A stretch of 64,000 nucleotides of DNA from contig JAHJHI010000009.1 of the NCBI GenBank assembly GCA_018824085.1, forward strand, positions 62,001 through 126,000, in the 5' to 3' direction. Shown here in pieces: positions 1-8,971 of this stretch. The position numbers and the translations under genes are program-made. The stretch's first letter is position 1. Every line of letters begins with the position of its first letter. This DNA comes from Gammaproteobacteria bacterium. GTDB lineage: Bacteria; Pseudomonadota; Gammaproteobacteria; Burkholderiales; Rhodocyclaceae. The notes beneath the pieces are model-generated. The model was not told the origin of the DNA and ran no database searches. It saw only the letters and a list, made by a program, of their open reading frames with translations.

Positions 1-96
1 CGCCGCTTCCGCAGCGGCAACCGCCACGAGCGCACGCGCCGTTCCATCCACCTGACCATCAACGGTGTGGCTGCGGCACTGAGAAACAGCGGATAA
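1..96 (+). CDS. ppc: Phosphoenolpyruvate carboxylase, C-terminal end only
   Basis: Only the last 31 codons and the TAA stop lie in the window; the rest is off the left edge. The encoded tail ends in LTINGVAAALRNSG, which matches the highly conserved C-terminus of PEP carboxylase (typically LTINGIAAGMRNTG), where the final residues line the active site and the enzyme ends exactly at this glycine. PEP carboxylase makes oxaloacetate from PEP and bicarbonate as an anaplerotic step in the cytoplasm. It converges on the response-regulator gene. The identification rests on a short tail, so it is good but not certain. Confidence 0.75.
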   Translation, partial: RRFRSGNRHERTRRSIHLTINGVAAALRNSG

Positions 97-105
97 ACGG
101 AGCTG

Positions 106-140
106 CGCGCCCGGTCTGCCGACCAGGCGGACCGGGCGCG
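106..140. terminator. Hairpin between convergent ppc and LytTR regulator
   Basis: Bases 106-120 pair with 126-140 to give a 15-bp stem (one G-T pair, otherwise Watson-Crick, nearly all G-C) around a 5-base loop. It sits in the 46-base gap between two converging genes, so it can stop transcription from both sides. There is no T-tract, so this is a terminator by position and stem strength rather than a textbook one. Confidence 0.6.
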
Positions 141-142
141 TC

Positions 143-931
143 TCAGTCGCGCCCGGTCCGCCCGTCCGCCGAAAACTCCGTGCGTATCTGGGCCCACTGG
201 CGCCGGCTCACCGGCAGGCGCTCGTCGATGCCGTTCAGCACGACCGCCCAGTGCGCGTCCGCACCGTCACCCCGCACCTGCTCGAAGCCGGCCACCGCGT
301 CGCGCGCGACGAGACAGCTGCGATGGATGCGCACGAAACGCTGCGCGAATTCCTGTTCGAGTGCGGCCAAAGGTTCTTCCAGCAGATACTCCCGCTCGAC
401 GGTGCGGGCGGTGACGTACTTCAGCTCGGCACGCAGGAACAGCACGTCGCGCACCGGCACCAGCAGGATGCGCCCCCGTTCGCTGCACGACAGCTGCTGG
501 CGGCCGGACGGCAGCAGCGCCTGCGCCAGCTCGCGGGGCAGCGGCCGCTTCTGCGGCACGCGCCGCAATGCGTCGAGCAGGCGCGAGGCGCGTACCGGCT
601 TGAGCAGATAGTCGACCGCATTCAGTTCGAACGCTCGTACCGCGTACTGATCGTAGGCGGTACAGAACACCAGCGCCGGCGGTGCCGGCAGCCGCTCCAG
701 ATGGGACGCGAGTTCGACGCCGTCCATGCCGGGCATGCGGATATCGACCAGCGCGACATCCGGCATGTCTTCCGGCGCAAACGCCGCGATGCGCTCCAGC
801 GCCTCGTGCCCGGTCGCTGCGTCGCCGACCACGCGGTTCGGCATGTCGCCCTCTATGTCCGACAGCAGCGCGCGCAGCCGCAGCCGCGCCGGCGCTTCGT
901 CGTCCGCGATGAACACGCGCAGCGACGTCAT
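143..931 (-). CDS. LytTR-family response regulator (AlgR-like)
   Basis: A 262-residue cytoplasmic transcription regulator. The N-terminal receiver domain (about 1-120) shows the acidic pair D10/D11, the phospho-acceptor D63 in [11 protein letters not shown], and the switch lysine in DYLLKPV. The C-terminal part (about 155-255) is a LytTR DNA-binding domain, recognised from the [17 protein letters not shown] and RIHRSCLV stretches. Its ATG overlaps the TGA of the upstream sensor kinase by 4 bases, so the two form a two-component operon. The place next to argH is the usual position of the AlgZ/AlgR-type pair in beta- and gammaproteobacteria. Regulatory targets cannot be read from the sequence. 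Confidence 0.88.
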   Translation of the reverse strand: MTSLRVFIADDEAPARLRLRALLSDIEGDMPNRVVGDAATGHEALERIAAFAPEDMPDVALVDIRMPGMDGVELASHLERLPAPPALVFCTAYDQYAVRAFELNAVDYLLKPVRASRLLDALRRVPQKRPLPRELAQALLPSGRQQLSCSERGRILLVPVRDVLFLRAELKYVTARTVEREYLLEEPLAALEQEFAQRFVRIHRSCLVARDAVAGFEQVRGDGADAHWAVVLNGIDERLPVSRRQWAQIRTEFSADGRTGRD

Positions 932-1932
932 GCGACGGCCGCCCGGTACGGAAAGCGGATGCGCACGCGATACATGCCGTCCTGCTCGCCGGCGTCGAGC
1001 TGCGCTTCGAGGTCGAAGAACAGCATCAGGCGTTCGCGGATGTTGTCCACCGCCATCCTGTTGCCGCTGCCGTGCGCCGAAATGCGCCCTTCGCGCGGCG
1101 GCGCCGGATTGTCGATCTCGACCATCACGTTGCCGCCGACGCGCTTCACGCTGACCCGGACTTCGCCGGCACCGGCCAGCGGCTCGACGCCGTGATAGAC
1201 CGCGTTCTCGAGCAGCGGCTGCAGCATCAGCGGCGGCACGCGGGCGTCCGGCGGGCAGCCGTCGGTCTGCCAGACCACGCCGAGCCGCTCGCCCAGGCGC
1301 AGCTTTTCCAGTTCGATGTACTGCCGGCACAGCGCCAGCTCCTCGCCCAGCGTGACCAGTTCGCGGTTCTCGCGCATGAGTACGCGGAACAGGTCGGACA
1401 GCTCTTCGAGCGCCCGCTCGGCGCGACGCGGATCGTCCCGCATGATGCCGAGCACGGCATTGAGGCTGTTGAACAGGAAGTGCGGGCGTATGCGCGCGGA
1501 CAACGCCATCAGTCGCGCCTGCGCAATGGCCGGGCCGAGCGCGCGCTCCTGCACGGTGAAATAGATCATGGCGGCCAGTGCCGCGAACACGGCCCACACG
1601 GCCTCGCGCAGCGGCCAGGCCCTCATGTCCTCGATCTGCCAGCCACCCAGCCCCTCGACCACCACCGCACACAGCAGCGCAACCAGCGCGACCAGTGCCC
1701 AGCCGGCACGAACCGGCAGGCGCCGGAAGGTCGGTTGCAGCGCATACAGCACCAGCAGCGACAGCAGCAAGGTCGGTTCGATGCGGGCCGCCATCTCCAG
1801 CGCGTCGAGCAGCAGCGTGTCCCACGACCGGTTGCGGGCGAGCAACCCCAGCGCCGCCAGCGCGTTCACCAGCAGGCCGCTGCGCAGCATCACGCCGAGA
1901 TTGCGCCAGTCGGGCGTGCGCGCTGGCCTCAC
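928..1932 (-). CDS. LytS/AlgZ-type sensor histidine kinase
   Basis: Membrane sensor kinase of the His_kinase (LytS/YehU) family, partner of the downstream LytTR regulator. From the proposed GTG start it has 334 residues: four hydrophobic segments (about 14-32, 54-66, 78-93, 110-127), the phospho-acceptor H151 in [12 protein letters not shown], and a HATPase-type ATP-binding end with the N box LLENAVYHG and glycine box [15 protein letters not shown]. The start is uncertain. The GTG at 1932 keeps the [12 protein letters not shown] segment that resembles the AlgZ N-terminus and follows a GGAGG, though with short spacing; an ATG at 1890 would give 320 residues. It is divergent from argH. Confidence 0.85.
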   Translation of the reverse strand: MRPARTPDWRNLGVMLRSGLLVNALAALGLLARNRSWDTLLLDALEMAARIEPTLLLSLLVLYALQPTFRRLPVRAGWALVALVALLCAVVVEGLGGWQIEDMRAWPLREAVWAVFAALAAMIYFTVQERALGPAIAQARLMALSARIRPHFLFNSLNAVLGIMRDDPRRAERALEELSDLFRVLMRENRELVTLGEELALCRQYIELEKLRLGERLGVVWQTDGCPPDARVPPLMLQPLLENAVYHGVEPLAGAGEVRVSVKRVGGNVMVEIDNPAPPREGRISAHGSGNRMAVDNIRERLMLFFDLEAQLDAGEQDGMYRVRIRFPYRAAVA

Positions 1933-1967
1933 GCGCCCCTCCGCGCCGGCGAGTGCGCCCTGTGGCC

Positions 1968-1973
1968 TATACT
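1968..1973 (+). promoter_or_regulatory. Possible -10 element of argH
   Basis: TATACT, 40 bases upstream of the argH ATG and inside the short argH/sensor-kinase divergent region. No convincing -35 hexamer is found 16-18 bases upstream, so this is a tentative call. Confidence 0.3.
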
Positions 1974-2013
1974 TGTCGTCCTTTTTCCGCTGTCGTCCAT
2001 ACCGCTTTTCATC

Positions 2014-3417
2014 ATGAGCCATCCTTCTCAGCCCGAGCCGACCAAGGCCTGGTCGGGCCGTTTTTCCGAGCCGGTATCCGAACTGGTGAAACGTTACACC
2101 GCTTCGGTGTTTTTTGACCGCCGCATGTGGCAACAGGACATCCGCGGCTCGCTGGCCCACGCGACGATGCTGGCGCGACAGGGCATCATCGGTGACGGCG
2201 ATCTGGCCGACATCCGGCGCGGCATGGCGCAGATCGCCGCGGAAATCGAGGCCGGCCAGTTCAACTGGAACCTCGACGACGAGGACGTGCACCTCAATAT
2301 AGAGAAGCGGCTGACCGCACTCGTCGGCGACGCCGGCAAGCGCCTGCACACCGGGCGCAGCCGCAACGACCAGGTCGCGACCGACATCCGGCTGTGGCTG
2401 CGCGATGAAATCGACGTCATCCTCGCGCGTCTGGGCGACTTCCAGGGCGCGCTGCTCGACCTCGCCGCGCAGCACACCGACACCGCGATGCCGGGCTTCA
2501 CCCACCTTCAGGTGGCACAGCCGGTCACCTTCGGCCACCACCTGCTCGCCTATTTCGAAATGGCGCAGCGCGACCGCGAACGCCTGGTCGATTGCCGCCG
2601 CCGCACCAACCGCCTGCCGCTGGGGGCGGCCGCGCTGGCCGGCACGAGCTTTCCGATCGACCGCCAGTTCGTCGCCGAACAGCTGGGCTTCGAAGCGGTC
2701 TGCGAGAACTCGCTGGACGCCGTCAGTGACCGTGACTTCGCGATCGAATTCTGTGCCGCGGCGTCGCTGGTGATGACCCACCTGTCGCGCATGTCGGAAG
2801 AACTCATCCTGTGGATGAGCCCGCGCGTGGGCTTCATCGACCTCGCCGACCGCTTCTGCACCGGCTCGTCGATCATGCCGCAGAAGAAGAATCCGGACGT
2901 GCCCGAACTGGTGCGCGGCAAGACCGGCCGCGTGAACGGACATTTGGTTGCATTACTTACGTTGATGAAGGGCCAGCCCCTGGCGTACAACAAGGACAAC
3001 CAGGAAGACAAGGAGCCGTTGTTTGACACCGCCGACACGCTGCGCGACACGCTCACCATCTTCGCCGACATGATGACCGGCATCCGCGTGAAGCCGGAGG
3101 CCATGCGCGCCGCGCTGCGCCAGGGCTTCGCCACCGCCACCGACCTCGCCGACTGGCTGGTCAAGCGCGGCCTCCCGTTCCGTGACGCGCACGAGGCGGT
3201 CGCCCGCGCGGTGCGCATGGCGGAACAGAAAGGCTGCGACGTGTCGGATCTCACGCTGGACGAGCTCAAGTCCTTCTCTGCACTGGTCGATGAAAACGTA
3301 TTCGCGGTGCTGACGGTGGATGGTTCACTGGCCGCCCGCGACCACATCGGCGGCACCGCACCGCAACAGGTGAAGGCCGCCATCGAACGCGCCCGCGCGC
3401 GCCTCGCGGCGGACTGA
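2014..3417 (+). CDS. argH: Argininosuccinate lyase
   Basis: Last step of arginine synthesis: splits argininosuccinate into arginine and fumarate as a cytoplasmic homotetramer. The 467-residue length is normal. The fumarase/aspartase superfamily signature [11 protein letters not shown] is at residues 284-294, with the catalytic serine S285, and HTGRSRNDQ and the [10 protein letters not shown] segment (second catalytic region) are present. The ATG at 2014 was chosen because the conserved start ([10 protein letters not shown]) follows closely. A patch of codons near 2937-2970 is clearly more AT-rich than the rest although the encoded residues are conserved. Confidence 0.97.
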   Translation: MSHPSQPEPTKAWSGRFSEPVSELVKRYTASVFFDRRMWQQDIRGSLAHATMLARQGIIGDGDLADIRRGMAQIAAEIEAGQFNWNLDDEDVHLNIEKRLTALVGDAGKRLHTGRSRNDQVATDIRLWLRDEIDVILARLGDFQGALLDLAAQHTDTAMPGFTHLQVAQPVTFGHHLLAYFEMAQRDRERLVDCRRRTNRLPLGAAALAGTSFPIDRQFVAEQLGFEAVCENSLDAVSDRDFAIEFCAAASLVMTHLSRMSEELILWMSPRVGFIDLADRFCTGSSIMPQKKNPDVPELVRGKTGRVNGHLVALLTLMKGQPLAYNKDNQEDKEPLFDTADTLRDTLTIFADMMTGIRVKPEAMRAALRQGFATATDLADWLVKRGLPFRDAHEAVARAVRMAEQKGCDVSDLTLDELKSFSALVDENVFAVLTVDGSLAARDHIGGTAPQQVKAAIERARARLAAD

Positions 3418-3516
3418 ACAGGAACGGTTCATTGACACCGAAGGACGGCATTTACATCCACCACGCGCTGCCCGCCCGATGCCCCGGGCCGCGTGTCGTG
3501 CCGACCGGACGCTGAC

Positions 3517-4821
3517 ATGGACCTGCTCGGCAAGTACCGCATCCAGCGCCTGCTCGGCGAAGGCGCAACGTCCAAGGTGTTCCTCGCGCACGACCCTTTC
3601 GGCAAGCGCGACGTGGCGATCAAGATCGTCGCGCGCGGCAGCGACGAAGGCGGCAAGAGCGAGCGCTTCCAGAAGAAGTTCTTCATCGCGGAAGCATCGC
3701 TTGCCGGCAAGCTGACGCATCCGCACATCGTGCAGATCTACGACGCGGTGGCGGACGCCGACCCGGCCTATCTCGTCATGGAATACGTGCGCGGCGGCAC
3801 GCTGGAACGGCACACGCACCCGGACAAGCTGCTGCCGGTCGGCGACGTGCTGGAGATGGTCTTCAAATGCACGCGCGCGCTGGACTTCGCGTGGCGCCTC
3901 GGCGTCATCCACCGCGATCTGAAACCGGCCAACATCATGCGTACGGAAGAGCCGCGCGCGGACGGGCATCACGCGCCGGGCACCAATGTGAAGGTGTCGG
4001 ACTTCGGTGCGGCGATGTCGGTATCGGCCACGGAAACCCAGGTGTCCGGCGTCGGCTCCCCTGCCTACATGAGCCCTCAGCAGATCAAGGAGCATCCGCT
4101 CAATCACCAGACCGACATCTTCTCGCTCGGCGTCGTCACCTACCAGCTGCTGACCGGTCACCTGCCGTTCCAGGGCAGCAACAACTTCAGCATGATGTAC
4201 CAGATCACCCACGCGGAACCTGTGCCGCCGTCATCGCTGCGCCCGGATCTGCCGCCGGTCATCGACGCCATCGTGATGCGTGCGCTGCAGAAGTCGCTGG
4301 ACGACCGCTACCCGACCTGGGACGCGTTCTCGTTCGACCTGGCCGAAGCGTTCCGCGGCGAATCGCTGCGCGACCACGATCACCGGATCGCCGACAGCGA
4401 AAAATTCAATTCGCTGCGCCGCCTGTCCTTCTTCCAGGAGTTTTCCGACGTCGAGCTGTGGGAGGTCGTGCGCCTCGCCGAATGGCACCGCGTTGCCGGC
4501 GGCCAGATGCTGCTGCGCGAGGGCGAAGCGGGCGACGGCTTCTTCATCATCGCGGACGGCGAAGTGAAGGTGACCAAGGGGCGCAAGCTGCTGAACGTGC
4601 TGTCGGCCGGCGAATGCGTCGGCGAGATGGCCTACCTCACGCCGGCGCAGGGCACCCGTGGAGCGGACGTATCGACACTGAGCGAAGCGGTCGTGATCCA
4701 CCTCGCCAACGCCTCGCTCGAACGCGCGTCCGAAGGCTGCCGGCACCGCTTCGACCGCGCCTTCCTGCGCATTCTGGTGGAACGGCTGGCGCTCGCAAAC
4801 CAGCGCCTGACCGGCGTCTGA
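3517..4821 (+). CDS. Ser/Thr protein kinase fused to a cyclic-nucleotide-binding domain (paralog 1)
   Basis: A 434-residue soluble protein. Residues about 7-280 form a Hanks-type kinase: glycine loop GEGATSK (14-20), ATP-anchoring K36 in VAIK, catalytic HRDLKPAN (132-139), DFG at 162-164, GSPAYMSPQQ and TDIFSLG. All catalytic residues are present. Residues about 305-420 form a cyclic-nucleotide-binding fold with a phosphate-binding-cassette-like stretch carrying the expected Glu (VGEMAYL) and Arg (TRGADV). No membrane segment or PASTA repeat is seen. A loop of about ten residues before the DFG (RADGHHAPGTN) is absent in the paralog. ATG at 3517 was preferred to an in-frame GTG at 3493 because the kinase fold begins immediately after it. 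First gene of a three-gene operon. Substrate and ligand are unknown. Confidence 0.9.
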   Translation: MDLLGKYRIQRLLGEGATSKVFLAHDPFGKRDVAIKIVARGSDEGGKSERFQKKFFIAEASLAGKLTHPHIVQIYDAVADADPAYLVMEYVRGGTLERHTHPDKLLPVGDVLEMVFKCTRALDFAWRLGVIHRDLKPANIMRTEEPRADGHHAPGTNVKVSDFGAAMSVSATETQVSGVGSPAYMSPQQIKEHPLNHQTDIFSLGVVTYQLLTGHLPFQGSNNFSMMYQITHAEPVPPSSLRPDLPPVIDAIVMRALQKSLDDRYPTWDAFSFDLAEAFRGESLRDHDHRIADSEKFNSLRRLSFFQEFSDVELWEVVRLAEWHRVAGGQMLLREGEAGDGFFIIADGEVKVTKGRKLLNVLSAGECVGEMAYLTPAQGTRGADVSTLSEAVVIHLANASLERASEGCRHRFDRAFLRILVERLALANQRLTGV

Positions 4822-4824
4822 CCG

Positions 4825-6137
<1,313 letters not shown>

Positions 6138-6141
<4 letters not shown>

Positions 6142-7013
6142 TCGGGGCGCTGGCGGAGCGCATCGCCGGAGACATCGGCTGCAGACTGCTTGACGCGCAC
6201 GAACTGTCCCCGGGACGGACCCGGCGCGCGCTGCGCATGGAAACCGGCGACGGCGCACTCTTCGTCAAGGTCCTGCCAGCCGGCGGGCGCGACATGCTGG
6301 CGGCCGAAGCAGAGGGGCTCACCTTGCTGCGCGCGACCGGCACCTTCCGCGTGCCGTCAGAGCGTGCGCGCGGACACGACGACAGCCACGCCTGGCTGGC
6401 GCTCGAATGGCTGGAGCTGCATCCGGTCACGTCGAACGACGAAGGACGGCGGTTCGGCGACACACTGGCGGCGCTGCACGCGCATCACGGCCCCTGCTAC
6501 GGTCTGGCGCGCGACAACTGGCTCGGCGACAGCCCGCAGGAAAACGGGTGCGCGGAATCATGGCCGCTGTTCTACGCGCACAAGCGCTTGCGGCCGCAAC
6601 TCGAGCGCGCGCATCTGAGCGGCTATCGAGGGGCGCTCATCGCCGACGTACATGCCATCATCGAACGCGTCGCCGCCCTTTTCCTGGACTACCGCCCTGC
6701 CGCGTCGCTGCTGCACGGCGACCTGTGGCACGGCAACGCCGGCATCGACGACGCCGGCCGTCCGGCGATATTCGACCCGGCCGTGCATTACGGCGACCGA
6801 GAAGCCGATTTCGCGATGGCCGAACTGTTCGGGGGGTTTCCGGTATCGATGTACGCCGCCTATCAGCGCAGCGCGCCGCTGCACCACAACGCACCGGCAC
6901 GACGCGGCCTCTATCGTCTGCACCACCTGCTGAATCACTACAACCTGTTCGGCGCGTCCTACCTTCGGGAGGCCGAACGCACCGCAGCACGGTTGCTCGC
7001 GGAGCTGCGCTGA
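6138..7013 (+). CDS. Fructosamine kinase family protein
   Basis: A 291-residue member of the fructosamine/ketosamine-3-kinase family (aminoglycoside-phosphotransferase fold). Family members phosphorylate sugar adducts on lysines, which makes them fall off and so repairs glycated proteins. Seen here: RDNWLGDSPQ in the middle, the catalytic LLHGDLWHGN, the metal-binding IFDPAVHYGDREAD, and LHHLLNHYNLFG near the end. The GTG start at 6138 overlaps the kinase stop codon as GTGA, so it is translationally coupled to the two protein kinases. Such coupling suggests a shared pathway but the link is inference. Confidence 0.88.
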
Positions 7014-7108
7014 AGGAAACGTGGCAGGCAGCCGCCGTATCCCGCTCACATCAGACGTCGTTGTGGACGACTGTTCACATCCTGTTGTTTAAGCAGAATT
7101 TTCCGTCC

Positions 7109-7140
7109 GAATTTTTTGTGTGCAGTGCAACAAAAAATTC
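7109..7140. repeat. Perfect 11-bp inverted repeat abutting the phasin -35 box
   Basis: GAATTTTTTGT (7109-7119) and ACAAAAAATTC (7130-7140) are exact reverse complements around the 10-base centre GTGCAGTGCA. The right arm ends on the base before the -35 hexamer, so the element is an operator candidate or an AT-rich UP-like element. The centre is the first copy of a repeated motif (GTGCAGTGCAA, 7120-7130; GTGCAGCGCAA, 7179-7189). Confidence 0.75.
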
Positions 7141-7168
7141 TTGACTTCGCATCGACCGCCCCTATAAT
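7141..7168 (+). promoter_or_regulatory. Sigma-70 promoter of the phasin gene
   Basis: TTGACT (7141-7146) and TATAAT (7163-7168) are separated by 16 bases, close to consensus and the best promoter in the window. It lies in an AT-rich island and gives a leader of about 125 bases before the phasin ATG. Two copies of GTGCAGNGCAA flank it, one touching the -35 and one about 10 bases after the -10, which fits repression by a PhaR-like regulator. Confidence 0.8.
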
Positions 7169-7299
7169 CATGTTCATGGTGCAGCGCAATACGAGCGTCT
7201 TCGATGCCTCGTGGAGGGCAGCACAATTCTGGTGACCCGTCAGCGCATCGAACGCAGTCCGTGGTCGCTATTCAAACCCAAAGGCATGGAGATATAGAG

Positions 7300-7860
7300 A
7301 TGATCACGACTGAACAGCTGGCCGCCGCCAACAAGAACAACATCGAAGCGCTGCTGACCCTGGCGAACACCGCCTTCGCCAGCACCGAGCGTCTGGCCGC
7401 ACTGAATCTGAATACCGCACGTTCGCTGCTGGAAGACAGCGTCGCCAACGCCAAGACCCTGATGGGCGCCAAGGACGTGCAGGAAATCGTGTCGCTGCAA
7501 GGCGGCCTCGTGCAGCCGTCGATCGAGAAGGTCGTGGCCTACTCGCGCAGCGTCTACGAAATCGTTTCGCAGACCCAGGAAGAGCTGAACAAGGTTGTCG
7601 AAGCCCAGGTCGGCGAAGTGAACAAGGTTGTCAGCAGCACGCTCGACCAGGCTGCCAAGCAAGCGCCGGCCGGTTCCGACGTTGCCGTGGCCGCCGTCAA
7701 GTCGGCCATCGCCGCCGCCAACAGCGCCTACGACAGCATGAGCAAGGCCGCCAAGCAGGCTGTCGAAATGGCCGAAGCCAATGTGAATGCCGCCACGTCC
7801 GCCACCGTGCGTGCGGTCGGCGCCGCCAGCACCACCGCGAAGAAGAAGGCTGCTGCCTGA
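7300..7860 (+). CDS. Phasin family protein (PHA granule-associated)
   Basis: A 186-residue protein without signal peptide, matching the phasin_2 family: it starts MITTEQLAAANKNNIEALL, continues with long amphipathic helices, and ends in an Ala/Lys-rich tail (STTAKKKAAA). Phasins coat polyhydroxyalkanoate granules in the cytoplasm and control their size and number. The ATG at 7300 has a GGAG eight bases upstream. It is monocistronic, with its own strong promoter and a terminator just after the stop. Codons are heavily optimised, as expected for an abundant protein. Confidence 0.92.
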   Translation: MITTEQLAAANKNNIEALLTLANTAFASTERLAALNLNTARSLLEDSVANAKTLMGAKDVQEIVSLQGGLVQPSIEKVVAYSRSVYEIVSQTQEELNKVVEAQVGEVNKVVSSTLDQAAKQAPAGSDVAVAAVKSAIAAANSAYDSMSKAAKQAVEMAEANVNAATSATVRAVGAASTTAKKKAAA

Positions 7861-7891
7861 TGCAGCGCGTCTTGCCCGGATTTCCGGGCAG

Positions 7892-7923
7892 AAAAAAGCC
7901 TCGCCAGGTGCGGGGCTTTTTTT
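7892..7923. terminator. Bidirectional terminator after the phasin gene
   Basis: AAAAAAGCCTCGC, a 5-base loop, GCGGGGC and then seven T. The A-run on the left and T-run on the right make it work in both directions, closing the phasin transcript and that of the converging molybdopterin-binding protein. A smaller CCCGGA/TCCGGG hairpin (7876-7888) precedes it. Confidence 0.9.
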
Positions 7924-7979
7924 CGTCCGTACGGTCCGCCCCCGATGCCTGATTCACTGCGCCCGGCTCCGACGCCCGC

Positions 7980-8735
7980 TTACAGATCGGGGGCGTCCTG
8001 GACCTCGAGCCCGCGCCGCAGCACCTCGTGGCGCATCGCGGCAATCGCCGCCGCAACGCTTGCGGGCTCACCCTTGGCACCCAGCTCGATGTGCGGACGC
8101 GGACGCTCCGCATTGCCGAAACTGGGCAGGCTGAACACCGTCACGCCGTGTTCGCGTTCGGTGTCCCGCATCAGGTCCAGCAGGCGACTCTCGTGCGCAT
8201 TGAACACATACATCGACGCCTCCCGCCAGGCGCGTGCGTGATGCAGCGCGCGGTAGCGCGAATCGAGCAGCCACTCCATCATCGGCCATGCCATCTCGGG
8301 AAAGCCGGGCATGAAGTGATGGTCCGCGACGCTGAAGCCCGGGATGCGGTTGAACGGATTCGGAATGATGTCCGACCCGGCCGGAAACTCGCCCAGGCGC
8401 AGTCGTTCTTCGGTCGCTTCCGCGCCGAAGCGGCCGCGGATTTCCGCCTCGGCGCCGGGGTGCAGCACGCACGCGACGCCCAGCGCGGCGGCAACCGCCT
8501 GCCGCGTGTGGTCGTCCGGCGTGACACCGATGCCGCCACAGGAAAACACGATGTCACCGCCGGACAGCGAGCGCCGGAACGCGTCGGTCAGCCGCTGCGG
8601 CTCGTCGCCCAGATAGCTCACCCAGGTCAGTTGCAGGCCGCGCTCGGCGAGCAGCGAGCGCACCTTCGCGAAGTGCCCGTCCTGACGACGTCCGGACAGG
8701 ATTTCGTCGCCGATGATGTACAGACCGATGCCCAT
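7980..8735 (-). CDS. Molybdopterin-binding domain protein (CinA N-terminal type)
   Basis: 251 residues. The N-terminal MoCF-binding fold is seen from GLYIIGDEILSGRR (residues 3-16), the GGIGVTPDD loop and the MPGFPEMAW segment, as in the N-terminal half of CinA/YfaY proteins. The nicotinamide-nucleotide amidase half of CinA is absent, so this is a stand-alone form whose substrate is not known. The ATG at 8735 was chosen over one at 8753 because AGAGG lies 8 bases upstream. It is divergent from the large membrane protein and ends against the phasin terminator. Confidence 0.85.
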   Translation of the reverse strand: MGIGLYIIGDEILSGRRQDGHFAKVRSLLAERGLQLTWVSYLGDEPQRLTDAFRRSLSGGDIVFSCGGIGVTPDDHTRQAVAAALGVACVLHPGAEAEIRGRFGAEATEERLRLGEFPAGSDIIPNPFNRIPGFSVADHHFMPGFPEMAWPMMEWLLDSRYRALHHARAWREASMYVFNAHESRLLDLMRDTEREHGVTVFSLPSFGNAERPRPHIELGAKGEPASVAAAIAAMRHEVLRRGLEVQDAPDL

Positions 8736-8899
8736 GCTGAAGTCCTCTTGCATTATTGGTGAGATCCCGATGCGACCGACGGCCGGTCGCAACACCCTCG
8801 AATCAATCGGGCCCGCCATTTTGCGGCGACTTTGCCGCTTCCGGATACGGAATCGGCGCGTGCGCGCATCCGCCGCGGCAGCCACCCGGCCGCGCGTCG

Positions 8900-8929
8900 C
8901 CGACACCGCCGCGCGCATGCGAATAGAAT
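8900..8929 (+). promoter_or_regulatory. Possible promoter of the 1374-residue membrane protein
   Basis: CCGACA (8900-8905), an 18-base spacer and TAGAAT (8924-8929). The match to sigma-70 boxes is fair (4/6 and 5/6). The 236-base divergent region otherwise holds nothing I can recognise, and the gene it would serve has no clear ribosome-binding site. Confidence 0.35.
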
Positions 8930-8971
8930 CCCGTCAGTCGTGACGCCGTCACCTGCCCGATCGCCCATTCG

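Noticed and set aside
3493-3516. Upstream GTG start for the first kinase
   Set aside because: It adds eight residues with no conservation; the ATG at 3517 starts right before the kinase fold.
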